From Bacteroidota bacterium (GTDB taxonomy: Bacteria > Bacteroidota > Bacteroidia > Chitinophagales > Chitinophagaceae): a DNA stretch of 7,050 nucleotides. The notes under the pieces are model-generated. The model ran no database searches and was not told the origin of the DNA. It saw only the letters and a list, made by a program, of their open reading frames with translations. How positions within the stretch are numbered: position 1 is the stretch's first letter; every line of letters starts with the position of its first letter. The stretch is taken from NCBI GenBank assembly GCA_026391115.1, contig JAPLER010000276.1, positions 1 through 7,050 of the forward strand, given 5' to 3'. The translations under genes were made by a program, and so were the position numbers. Positions 1 through 5,972 of this stretch are shown here, piece after piece.

Positions 1-460
1 CTCTTGGGAAAAGTTCCAAGTAACCAATATTCCACTCTTGTGGTTTAAAGTCATCACACTCAACTACTGTAAAACCATTCAACTCACTCTCAAAAATGAA
101 AGCTATTACTTTATTCATCCATCTTTTTTGAGCCAGCTTTGTTGTTGTTTCATCAGCAGTGCCATTGGCATCATAAATTAACCACGGCTCACTCAATACT
201 TCCATTAAGGCATTACGCATTTGGCTTTTCAAATGCCCATCTTTTTTGATGTAATCAAATATTTTTAAAAGTTTGCCTCTATCAGGTGCATCAATATTAT
301 TTGCCAAATCTTCAGCAGTTTTAATGTCTAAAATTTGATAGCTTACATTTCTCTTTATCTGTTTTTTAATAACAGTTCGAGAACTGCGTTTGCTAGGCGT
401 ATTAGAGGCAATCTGTGTTTTATTTTTGCCTAATGAAACATTATAGCCAAATACTTTCAT
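1..460 (-). CDS. Phage portal protein, DUF935 / Mu gp29-like, N-terminal part
   Basis: The reading frame starts at the ATG complementary to 458-460 and stays open to the left edge, giving 153 codons of a longer protein. Residues 43-97 have the pattern I associate with the N-terminal part of DUF935 portals: an 'aDLanni..pDRGKLLKIFDYIKKDGHL' type helix, then a segment leading to 'LSEPWLIYD', followed by a helix ending near 'FESELNGFTVVE'. Portals of this family form the ring at the head vertex through which DNA is packaged and to which the connector attaches. The first 40 residues are basic and polar (KRSSRTVIKKQIKR). It is the last gene seen in the minus-strand packaging operon, 33 bases after the gp36-like gene. 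The fold assignment is by pattern from a partial protein; the position beside terminase and a gp36-like gene supports it. Confidence 0.68.
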   Translation of the reverse strand, partial: MKVFGYNVSLGKNKTQIASNTPSKRSSRTVIKKQIKRNVSYQILDIKTAEDLANNIDAPDRGKLLKIFDYIKKDGHLKSQMRNALMEVLSEPWLIYDANGTADETTTKLAQKRWMNKVIAFIFESELNGFTVVECDDFKPQEWNIGYLELFPR

Positions 461-493
461 AATGTAAAAATTGAGCCTTTAAAAGGCATTTAA

Positions 494-955
494 TTAAATA
501 TTGTGTGTTCGTTTGGGCTGGCTGCCAATTCTGCGTAAACCTGTACCACCAGTTGTTACAGTTTCGCTGCCATCACCATTGTTTACTGTAACATTTACAT
601 TTACTGTTGGTGGGGGTAAATTCAATGCTTGTTTACCAATGCTAATTTTTTGCAAAGCTTCTAACGCATCATCGTGGTTTTTTATAACCTTTTCAGGCAC
701 TTGCTCATCATCGCTGCGTTGGTAGATGTTGTATAAAGCAATATCAATAGCAAGGTTTAATAGGTAGTAATTACGTGCAGTTGTAGTTTTGGTAAACTCA
801 TCAGCTACATTATACAACACCCCTGCTGTGGTAGCAATGGTGTCCTCTGCTGTTTTGCTGCTCATTGCTAATATTCCATTCTCATCTTCGGCAAGTAAAA
901 TATCTAACAACTCTACTGATATTTTGCTTTTATAATCTCCTTTGGTAACGTACAT
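494..955 (-). CDS. DUF1320 / Mu gp36-like head protein
   Basis: This 153-residue protein begins MYVTKGDY and has the layout of DUF1320 (phage Mu gp36) proteins. A short N-terminal 'Y.t..dy' segment is followed by helices at about 33-55 and 60-80 (LLNLAIDIALYNIYQR), then the motif 'NHDDALEALQKISIGKQALNLP' region at about 93-114, which matches the usual 'y.dAl..L..ia.Gk..L'. Mu gp36 is a structural head gene product, probably part of the head-tail connector. Residues 115-153 form a low-complexity tail (PPPTVNVNVTVNN, then Gly/Thr-rich, ending basic), which is commonly variable in this family. The stop lies 33 bases before the portal start and the start lies 5 bases after the upstream small gene, so it is part of one operon. 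In Mu the gp36 gene follows the major capsid gene; here it sits between terminase and portal on the opposite strand from the capsid. Confidence 0.66.
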   Translation of the reverse strand: MYVTKGDYKSKISVELLDILLAEDENGILAMSSKTAEDTIATTAGVLYNVADEFTKTTTARNYYLLNLAIDIALYNIYQRSDDEQVPEKVIKNHDDALEALQKISIGKQALNLPPPTVNVNVTVNNGDGSETVTTGGTGLRRIGSQPKRTHNI

Positions 956-960
956 AATAA

Positions 961-1203
961 TTATTTTGTGGTATAAACTACCATTTTTTCAATCTCTCTA
1001 AACTTTACACCTTTTTTGAAAGTGCCAGCCAAAAACATTGCTTTTAGATGCTGTTTACTTACTACTTTAAAATCGCCTTTTACTGCAATAACAAAGTGCT
1101 TCTTAAAATTCTTAGCTCGTAAAGCGTTGGCTTGTTTAATTGCTTTTTTGTACTTTCTTAAATGAAAAAAGATGTAAATTTTGTCTGCGATGTAACTTAA
1201 CAT
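961..1203 (-). CDS. Small Lys-rich protein of unknown function
   Basis: I do not recognise this 80-residue protein. It has 17 lysines and few acidic residues. The N-terminal third (IADKIYIFFHLRKYKKAIKQ) is an amphipathic, partly hydrophobic segment followed by a basic helix. Residues 36-77 look like a small beta-containing domain (HFVIAVKGDFKVVSK, then a helix, then IEKMVVYTT). There is no clear signal peptide or catalytic motif. It is 27 bases after the endolysin stop and 5 bases before the gp36-like start, so it is co-transcribed with head and packaging genes. A structural, packaging-accessory or nucleic-acid-binding role is possible, but the sequence does not decide. Spacing and codon use like its neighbours make it a real gene rather than a chance frame. 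Confidence 0.7.
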   Translation of the reverse strand: MLSYIADKIYIFFHLRKYKKAIKQANALRAKNFKKHFVIAVKGDFKVVSKQHLKAMFLAGTFKKGVKFREIEKMVVYTTK

Positions 1204-1230
1204 TGTGTGTATATTTAGGGTGTTTAAAAA

Positions 1231-1650
1231 TTATGGAAGTCTTGAAAGTTGAAAGTGCATACCATCCAGCCTAGAGAAATAACCACCCCAATCAAAACCA
1301 GCATCTAAAAAGCATTTAACGAAGCCTGTGCTTAAGTTTGGTTTTTGACCAAGTTGATTCCACGAAGCATTGACATCAATTGCAATTCCCCAACTATGTA
1401 AGCTTTGGCTAGTAGCACCACGTTGTGGGCGAATGTTGAAGCAGCCATCGAAGGTTTTTAACTCTTTAACAAAACCTCTTTCAATGAGGTGTTTAAAAGC
1501 TACTGTTAATGGTGCAACCATATCCTGATTGCAGTATAGTTTTTTTGGAATTATTCCAACTTCCAATTCAGTTGGAACATCCCATAATACCATATTATTT
1601 TCTAGTGTTGGAGTGCCGTATTTGGCAAAACAATCTTTTGGATAAATCAT
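1231..1650 (-). CDS. M15-family zinc peptidase, probable phage endolysin
   Basis: This 139-residue protein carries the conserved features of the VanY/M15 peptidases, which cleave peptide bonds in peptidoglycan stems (D-Ala-D-Ala carboxypeptidase or L-Ala-D-Glu endopeptidase type). The core is 'SLHSWGIAIDVN' at 83-94, supplying zinc ligands His85 and Asp92. The C-terminal 'DGMHFQL' at 129-135 supplies the third ligand His132, with Asp129 in the catalytic-base position. 'FNIRPQRG' at 71-78 is the usual strand with a substrate-binding Arg. The length is that of a single catalytic domain with no cell-wall-binding domain. No signal peptide is visible, so it would need a holin to reach the periplasm. 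It lies 11 bases after the large terminase and in the same direction. The most likely job is host lysis; the substrate bond cannot be told from sequence alone. Confidence 0.9.
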   Translation of the reverse strand: MIYPKDCFAKYGTPTLENNMVLWDVPTELEVGIIPKKLYCNQDMVAPLTVAFKHLIERGFVKELKTFDGCFNIRPQRGATSQSLHSWGIAIDVNASWNQLGQKPNLSTGFVKCFLDAGFDWGGYFSRLDGMHFQLSRLP

Positions 1651-1661
1651 ATAATAAAATT

Positions 1662-3188
1662 TTAAATCGAACGACTTGTGTTTTTCTTAAACTTACCAAT
1701 GCGAATGCTGTTTTCTTTTCGTGGTTGGTTTTTATCAATCATCCAAATTGCACCTTCCAAAGCATCAGGTAAGTCATCATTTATTCTGCTGCCTTTTTCA
1801 ATAGCTAGTAATTGAGAGCGTAAAAGCTTCATGCCTGTACTCTCTTTTTCTTTGATATTAAACTTTATCAAACTCCTTTGAAATAAGGGTTGCATTGTTT
1901 CAATCCTTTCAAACTTGTCTTCTTTTTTGCGTACATCATAGAACAAACGCAGTGGTCTGCATTTATCCTCTTCAACTCTTTCAAGTTCTTTTTTATGCAC
2001 CTCCTCTTGTATAAAATTGGATTCCATACAATGTTTTATAGTGGTTTTATTATTCACCCACTCATCAACTTCAAAAGCATATTCCCACATATTTTTACTG
2101 GTGGTTTTTTCGCCCCAAGCTTTTAAAACGTGGTACTCTTTTTTATACTTGCCAAGCAATACCCAAGCCTTGTAATCGCTTTTGTCGTTGCTTTTATAAC
2201 TTGGGTCTAAGTAGTGAATTAAAACACCCTCATATTTATCAAGTGGCAACGGCTCACACCAGTGTAGCCATTCAACTTTAAAAGTGCTACCTTCTTCAAA
2301 TGGAGTATTTAAACGTTCACGTATAAATCCTGCACCTTCGCTTTCTCTAAGTGTAGCAATGGCTGTATTACTAAAATCAGGGTTTTCTTTCCAATTGCTC
2401 TCTCCTTTGGCATCAACAATATTTACTTTATGCACTTTTGATTTTATCTCCTCATCTGCTTCAATTAATGAGGTAACTGCATTGTCGTGAAATTTGTTTT
2501 GAGCAATAATTAACCACCATTCACGTGTCCATAATGCAGGCTTCAACTCCTCCATTACCCAACGTTTATCTTCATTGGCTATATCTAAATTCTTTAACTG
2601 CCTTGCAGCGTTTAAATCATCTACAAGCCCATAGTTTGGACGCTTCCATTTAAACCTATATCCACGAGGCGATTGGTTTTTACCAAAGCCATAAAAGGCA
2701 ACACCATCTTTGGTTACAAACTCTCCATCCTCCCAACTTCCATAACTCCATTGCTGCCCAAAATCTGCGATGATGCGTTGATTGGCTTGTAAGTTGGCTT
2801 GTAAATCGTCTAACTTAGTTCCTGCCATCCCCTCATTTAAACTGCCTACAATAACACCATTTAAACGTTCGTTAAACTTTAAATAAAGTGGTAGAAATAA
2901 ACCCAAGTGTGTACTCTTTGCGAAGCCTCTGCTCCATTGAGCTAAGTATATATTATTGGGCTTATCTACAATCTCTTTTTGTATGGTTTTGTGAAACTTT
3001 GAAAAAGGTGCATAGCAGTATTCAGGAAAATAATAATGACAAAAGGCTTCATAATTATTCAACAGCTTTTTTATACGTTGTTGTTTTTGGCTGCTACTTT
3101 CATCAATAAGAATTTGAGTTGATGTTTTGATAACATCAACCAGCTCTTCAAAGCTCTGTAAATATTTATTGTTTTTGTTAGGCAGCAT
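1662..3188 (-). CDS. terL: Phage terminase large subunit (ATPase and nuclease)
   Basis: This 508-residue protein is the packaging motor that cuts concatemeric or host-linked DNA and pumps it into the prohead. The N-terminal ATPase domain has a terminase-style Walker A at about 85-93 (WSRGFAKST, with Lys91 and Ser92/Thr93) and a Walker B at 186-191 (YGLVDD, Asp190-Asp191). 'IIAQNKF' at about 227-233 is in the position of the coupling motif. The C-terminal RuvC/RNase H-like nuclease domain shows 'YLDPSY' at 326-331 (Asp328), 'CMESNF' at 387-392 (Glu389), and 'DDLPDALEGAI' at 471-481 (Asp471/472 and Asp475), the expected acidic triad. Its start overlaps the small subunit gene by 11 bases, suggesting translational coupling. 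The length is normal for the family and nothing looks broken. Gene order small-large terminase also supports the call. Confidence 0.93.
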   Translation of the reverse strand: MLPNKNNKYLQSFEELVDVIKTSTQILIDESSSQKQQRIKKLLNNYEAFCHYYFPEYCYAPFSKFHKTIQKEIVDKPNNIYLAQWSRGFAKSTHLGLFLPLYLKFNERLNGVIVGSLNEGMAGTKLDDLQANLQANQRIIADFGQQWSYGSWEDGEFVTKDGVAFYGFGKNQSPRGYRFKWKRPNYGLVDDLNAARQLKNLDIANEDKRWVMEELKPALWTREWWLIIAQNKFHDNAVTSLIEADEEIKSKVHKVNIVDAKGESNWKENPDFSNTAIATLRESEGAGFIRERLNTPFEEGSTFKVEWLHWCEPLPLDKYEGVLIHYLDPSYKSNDKSDYKAWVLLGKYKKEYHVLKAWGEKTTSKNMWEYAFEVDEWVNNKTTIKHCMESNFIQEEVHKKELERVEEDKCRPLRLFYDVRKKEDKFERIETMQPLFQRSLIKFNIKEKESTGMKLLRSQLLAIEKGSRINDDLPDALEGAIWMIDKNQPRKENSIRIGKFKKNTSRSI

Positions 3189-3630
3189 CTTGCAATTGTT
3201 TAACCTTCTCTTTCATAAATTCCATCATCAATGGTGCAAGTAATTTGGCAGCTTCTAAATGAGTGGTGGCAATGCTTTTGGCAAATTCACTAAGCACATT
3301 GTAGTATGTGCCAATGTTCATTTTCTTTTTTAGCTTTTCAATGCTATCAGCCATTTTGTGTAAAGCATCTACTTCGCTGGGTGTTAGTGTTCTTTCTGCA
3401 TCCAACGCCTCCTTTTGTTTATTAGCAATCATTGTGTAATAGTTGCTAATAATTTTTTCGGCTGTTGCTTGTCTAGCTGTACGTTGCATTTCCCAACTAT
3501 CCTCCTCTGCCCACTTGCCAACTTTAGCAGCAGAAACGTTGATTATTTCAGCAACTTTTTTTAAAGTCAAATCGCTGTTTATGAATAATTCAGCACCCTG
3601 CAAACGTTCTGTGGTTTTAGCTCTTCCCAT
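3178..3630 (-). CDS. terS: Phage terminase small subunit
   Basis: This 150-residue protein would be the DNA-recognition partner of the large terminase. Residues 14-45 form a helix-turn-helix of the terminase small-subunit type (ELFINSDLTLKKVAEIINV then SAAKVGKWAEEDSW), close to the N terminus as usual. The rest is predicted almost entirely helical: 50-80 and 82-105 (SEVDALHKMADSIEKLKKKM), followed by a C-terminal helix rich in Leu, Met and Lys that fits the oligomerisation and terminase-contact region. The start at 3628-3630 is the first gene of the minus-strand operon and lies 6 bases from a perfect inverted repeat at 3637-3652. It overlaps the large subunit gene by 11 bases. The call rests on the HTH, helical content, size and position; no pac or cos site can be assigned from this window. 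Confidence 0.87.
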   Translation of the reverse strand: MGRAKTTERLQGAELFINSDLTLKKVAEIINVSAAKVGKWAEEDSWEMQRTARQATAEKIISNYYTMIANKQKEALDAERTLTPSEVDALHKMADSIEKLKKKMNIGTYYNVLSEFAKSIATTHLEAAKLLAPLMMEFMKEKVKQLQDAA

Positions 3631-3636
3631 TTTTAC

Positions 3637-3652
3637 TTGTATTACAATACAA
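3637..3652. promoter_or_regulatory. Perfect inverted repeat before the small terminase gene, operator-like
   Basis: TTGTATT and AATACAA form a perfect 7-base inverted repeat around a 2-base centre (AC), six bases upstream of the small terminase start codon. Such short palindromes bind dimeric regulators; TTGTA..TACAA-type sites are known for several small DNA-binding families. Bound protein here would block transcription or, given the closeness to the start, translation of the packaging operon. No regulator gene is present in the window to pair with it. Confidence 0.45.
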
Positions 3653-3690
3653 AACTCGCCCCTATTGAAAAAAATAAAAAAAGTGAGTTT

Positions 3691-3719
3691 CTATATGGTA
3701 AATAAACTTTACTATATAG
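3691..3719. promoter_or_regulatory. 12-5-12 inverted repeat in the divergent control region
   Basis: CTATATGGTAAA (3691-3702) and TTTACTATATAG (3708-3719) are inverted copies with one mismatch, separated by TAAAC. The element sits near the middle of the 183-base region from which both operons diverge, about 60 bases from the minus-strand start and 95 from the plus-strand start. It is well placed as a binding site for a late activator or repressor acting in both directions. I could not find a convincing Bacteroidota -7/-33 promoter (TAnnTTTG with an upstream TTG) on either strand, so the promoters themselves are unplaced. Confidence 0.5.
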
Positions 3720-3728
3720 GTTAAAACC

Positions 3729-3741
3729 CTTTACCATAAAG
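3729..3741 (+). repeat. Third half-site copy, 22 bases from the previous one
   Basis: CTTTACCATAAAG matches CTTTACTATATAG at 3707-3719 in 11 of 13 positions, in the same orientation and 22 bases on, about two helical turns. Together with the inverted copy at 3691 this gives three related half-sites on one face of the DNA, a pattern typical of cooperative regulator binding. Confidence 0.45.
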
Positions 3742-3813
3742 AATTTGCAATTTTTTGAGCCTGAAAAACGACACCATTTTTACATCCTCAAGGCGAAAGC
3801 AAAACAGTAAAAT

Positions 3814-4788
3814 ATGGCATTCAAAAAAACATTTGTACTAAGCACGGAAGCAGTAAACACTTATGGGTTTGTTGTTTTAACTGCTGGTATCAATATTGAT
3901 AGTGCTAAAAAAAATTGCCCTTGTTTTTATGACCATAATACTTGGGAAGTGCCATTAGGTCATTGGGAAAATTTGCGTAAAGAAAACAATCAATTATTAG
4001 GTGACTTGGTAATTGAAGGAAGCAATGAAAGAGAGAAACAATACATTACCAAAATTGAAAATGGAGACATTAAAGGTGCAAGTATTGGAATGGATACTTT
4101 GCAATGGGATTTAACCCCACAAGCTGTTTTGTTGAATGGACAAACAAAACCTACACTTATAAGTTGCGATTTGTTTGAAGCATCTATTACTCCTCTTCCT
4201 GGTAACAACAACGCACTTGCATTAAAGCACGATGGTAGTTTGATAACGCTTAATTCAAATAATCATAAAAACATTATTCCAAATTTAAAAAATACAGATA
4301 TGAAGCAAATTGCTTTAAAAATTGGATTGGCTGAAACAGCCACAGAAAATGAAATTGTAACAGCCATCAATGCTTTACAGTTAAAGAGCCAACAAGGCGA
4401 GGCGTTCCAAACAGAAATGTTAAAAGATGCTGATAAGGATTTGACAGACGACAACAAAGAGGTTTTTGTTGAGTTAAGTAAAACAAATCCAGCTAAGGCT
4501 TTAAAGTTTGCCCAACTAAATAAAAAAGTTGATGATACTGAAAGTACAGTTGAAACAACCCAAGGTAAAGCAACTGCTACTGTAGTTAAAGATGTTAAGG
4601 TTTCTGCATTGTTAAAACGTAGTGCTGGAGATAACAGCCAGCACGATAATAAAGATGGCAAAGACACATTTGACTATTTGCAAAAGCACAATAGTGTTGA
4701 ACTTTCACGTATTAAAAAAGAAGACCCTGAAAAATACAACCAACTTGCTACTGACTATGGCAATGGTATAAGATACACAGGTAAATAG
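3814..4788 (+). CDS. Prohead protease fused to scaffold protein
   Basis: This 324-residue protein combines two head-assembly functions. Residues 1-138 look like a HK97/U35 (S78) prohead protease: strands around 'NTYGFVVLTAG', a catalytic His41 in 'FYDHNTWEVPLGHWENL', Ser90 in 'DIKGASIGM', and the 'CDLFEASITPLPGNNNALAL' region at 118-137, which is the usual 'lfEvSltp.Pan..A'. Residues 163-324 are polar and helical with a long charged linker (235-260), and end in 'KKEDPEKYNQLATDYG', a pattern I associate with scaffold C termini of Mu-like protease/scaffold proteins. In the cell the scaffold would direct coat assembly and be digested by the protease. It is the first gene of the plus-strand operon and lies 66 bases before the coat gene. 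An internal ATG at 4300 (Met163) could start a separate scaffold. The 66-base gap after the stop shows no clear terminator. Confidence 0.86.
   Translation: MAFKKTFVLSTEAVNTYGFVVLTAGINIDSAKKNCPCFYDHNTWEVPLGHWENLRKENNQLLGDLVIEGSNEREKQYITKIENGDIKGASIGMDTLQWDLTPQAVLLNGQTKPTLISCDLFEASITPLPGNNNALALKHDGSLITLNSNNHKNIIPNLKNTDMKQIALKIGLAETATENEIVTAINALQLKSQQGEAFQTEMLKDADKDLTDDNKEVFVELSKTNPAKALKFAQLNKKVDDTESTVETTQGKATATVVKDVKVSALLKRSAGDNSQHDNKDGKDTFDYLQKHNSVELSRIKKEDPEKYNQLATDYGNGIRYTGK
4300..4788 (+). CDS. Possible nested scaffold protein from an internal in-frame start
   Basis: Met163 of the protease-scaffold gene falls exactly at the boundary between protease domain and scaffold domain, and would give a 162-residue scaffold sharing the same C terminus. 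The bases before it (AAATTTAAAAAATACAG) resemble the A/T-rich leaders of the other starts in this window. Phage Mu makes its scaffold (gpZ) from an internal start in the protease gene I, so this arrangement is known in related head modules. There is no stop or frame change, so only the start context and domain boundary support it. Confidence 0.45.
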   Translation: MKQIALKIGLAETATENEIVTAINALQLKSQQGEAFQTEMLKDADKDLTDDNKEVFVELSKTNPAKALKFAQLNKKVDDTESTVETTQGKATATVVKDVKVSALLKRSAGDNSQHDNKDGKDTFDYLQKHNSVELSRIKKEDPEKYNQLATDYGNGIRYTGK

Positions 4789-4854
4789 TAAAACCCTTAT
4801 TACTAACTACACATTGTAATTAACAACAATTATTAAAAATTTCAATTTATAAAA

Positions 4855-5865
4855 ATGAAGACAACAATCAAAAATTTAGTGTCGCTTTTCTTAATAGCGA
4901 TTATGTCAATTGTTCTATCGAACATTACAGGCTTTGAGCCTATGCCAATTGCTGGTGTGCTTTTAGTTGCTGGTGTTGCAGTGTATGTAACAAGAGTAAA
5001 AAACCAATCAAATGTGATGTTTGAAGGATTGGCAGCGGAGGTGTGGATTCCAATGGTTAAAGAAGACTTTTACCCTAAAAATAGTTTCCTTAATGGTGCT
5101 ATGGATTTGAGTTCTTTAGTTAATAACGATAAAATAAATTTTGCAGAGGCTGGAGCTGACCCTACTGTATTAAAGAACAATACAACTTACCCAATTAATG
5201 TGGTAAAGGCAGCAGATACACCAAAAGCGATTACGCTTGACTATTACGATACAGAGAGTACTTGGGTTGAAAATGCAACTGCTATTGAGCAGGCGTATGA
5301 TCAAAAAGTATTGTACACCAATAAGCATAAAAAGGCATTGCTTAAAAAATTGGGTATGGATGCAGCTTATGCTTATGCACCAACACAGGATGACAGTGCC
5401 ACAAAGAACAAAGTAATAGCATTGGGTAGTGGTAGTATTATAGATGCCATTATTGATTTACGTGCATTTTATGATGGTGTTGATGATGATGGTAGCGAAA
5501 GACACTTAGTGCTAGACCCTAGCCATTTGGCAATGATTAGCAAAGAAGATAAAGTGCTTTATAAAGCGATGTTAGCTGAAGAGGGTGCTACGTTCTTTGG
5601 TTTCAAAATGTGGAACTACAGCAAGAACCCAATATATGTAACTTCTACAGGTGTAAAAGCTGCTGCTGGTGCTGCTTATGTAAGTGGTACTCACAATAAA
5701 TCTTCATTCTCATTTCTAGGTAGTGAAGTAATGAAAGCAATCGGTACAATGGAAATGTTTAGCAAGTTAAAAGACCCTGATTACAAAGGTGACATATTCA
5801 ACTTCCAAATGCGTGCATTGGTTGGTAGAGTGAGAGCTAAATATGCAGGTGCTATATTGAAATAG
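4855..5865 (+). CDS. Major capsid protein with a hydrophobic N-terminal extension
   Basis: This 336-residue protein is called as the major coat protein from its position right after the protease-scaffold and from its pattern. Residues 58-150 have the usual coat N-terminal run: 'EVWIPMVKEDFYPKNSFLNGAMDLSSLV', then strands with 'NFAEAGADPTVLKNN' and 'ITLDYYDTESTWVENATAIEQAYDQ'. Later come a helix with 'IIDAIIDLRAFYD', 'RHLVLDPSHLAMI', and a C-terminal 'DIFNFQMRALVGRVRAKYAGAIL', as in HK97-fold coat proteins of Bacteroidota phages. Unusually, residues 8-24 (SLFLIAIMSIVLSN region) and 31-47 (PIAGVLLVAGVAVYVTRV) are two membrane-like hydrophobic stretches. They may be a removable assembly segment, cleaved by the upstream protease, or the mature protein may start at Met55 (nt 5017). 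The start at 4855 follows an A/T-rich leader and is the first ATG after the previous gene. Confidence 0.82.
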   Translation: MKTTIKNLVSLFLIAIMSIVLSNITGFEPMPIAGVLLVAGVAVYVTRVKNQSNVMFEGLAAEVWIPMVKEDFYPKNSFLNGAMDLSSLVNNDKINFAEAGADPTVLKNNTTYPINVVKAADTPKAITLDYYDTESTWVENATAIEQAYDQKVLYTNKHKKALLKKLGMDAAYAYAPTQDDSATKNKVIALGSGSIIDAIIDLRAFYDGVDDDGSERHLVLDPSHLAMISKEDKVLYKAMLAEEGATFFGFKMWNYSKNPIYVTSTGVKAAAGAAYVSGTHNKSSFSFLGSEVMKAIGTMEMFSKLKDPDYKGDIFNFQMRALVGRVRAKYAGAILK

Positions 5866-5887
5866 GAATTTTAATGTGTGGTAAATA

Positions 5888-5953
5888 ATAGGGTGTTTAT
5901 CAATGGCAAAGGGTAGGTGCAGCCCTGTAAGGTTACACCTCCCATCGCCCTAT
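5888..5953 (+). other. GC-rich folded RNA element between capsid and holin genes
   Basis: An outer stem pairs ATAGGGTG (5888-5895) with CGCCCTAT (5946-5953), eight pairs with one G-U. Inside it GGG (5911-5913) pairs with CCC (5941-5943), and beyond a bulged T, AGGTGCAGCC (5915-5924) pairs with GGTTACACCT (5931-5940) around the loop CTGTAA, with one C-A mismatch and one G-U. About 25 of the 40 bases at 5911-5950 are G or C, in sharp contrast with the AT-rich surroundings. It has no following T-run, so it is not a standard intrinsic terminator. It lies in the leader of the lysis genes, where it could adjust transcript end, stability or translation. Confidence 0.5.
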
Positions 5954-5972
5954 AACTTGAAAAACAGATAAG

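Noticed and set aside
475..487. GCCTTTAAAAGGC palindrome between the gp36-like and portal genes, followed on the minus strand by a short T-run
   Set aside because: The stem is only five pairs around a three-base loop and lies inside an operon, so it is too weak to call a terminator.
501..725. Plus-strand open frame opposite the gp36-like gene
   Set aside because: It is antisense to a recognised gene, and its product shows no domain or start context; the same holds for plus-strand frames at 1509-1772, 1890-2126, 2284-2490, 2888-3109 and 3443-3724.
4263..4667. 134-codon open frame on the minus strand
   Set aside because: It lies wholly within the protease-scaffold gene on the opposite strand, its hydrophobic and serine-rich product is the usual mirror of an AT-rich polar gene, and it has no family features.
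4789..4854. 66-base gap between protease-scaffold and capsid genes, examined for a promoter or terminator
   Set aside because: Only AT-rich sequence with a 5-base weak inverted match (ATTGT/ACAAT) is present; no T-tailed hairpin and no TAnnTTTG promoter element.
5911..5943. Hairpin considered as an intrinsic terminator after the capsid gene
   Set aside because: The stem is strong but is followed by CCCATCGCCC rather than a T-run; it is kept as a structured element instead.
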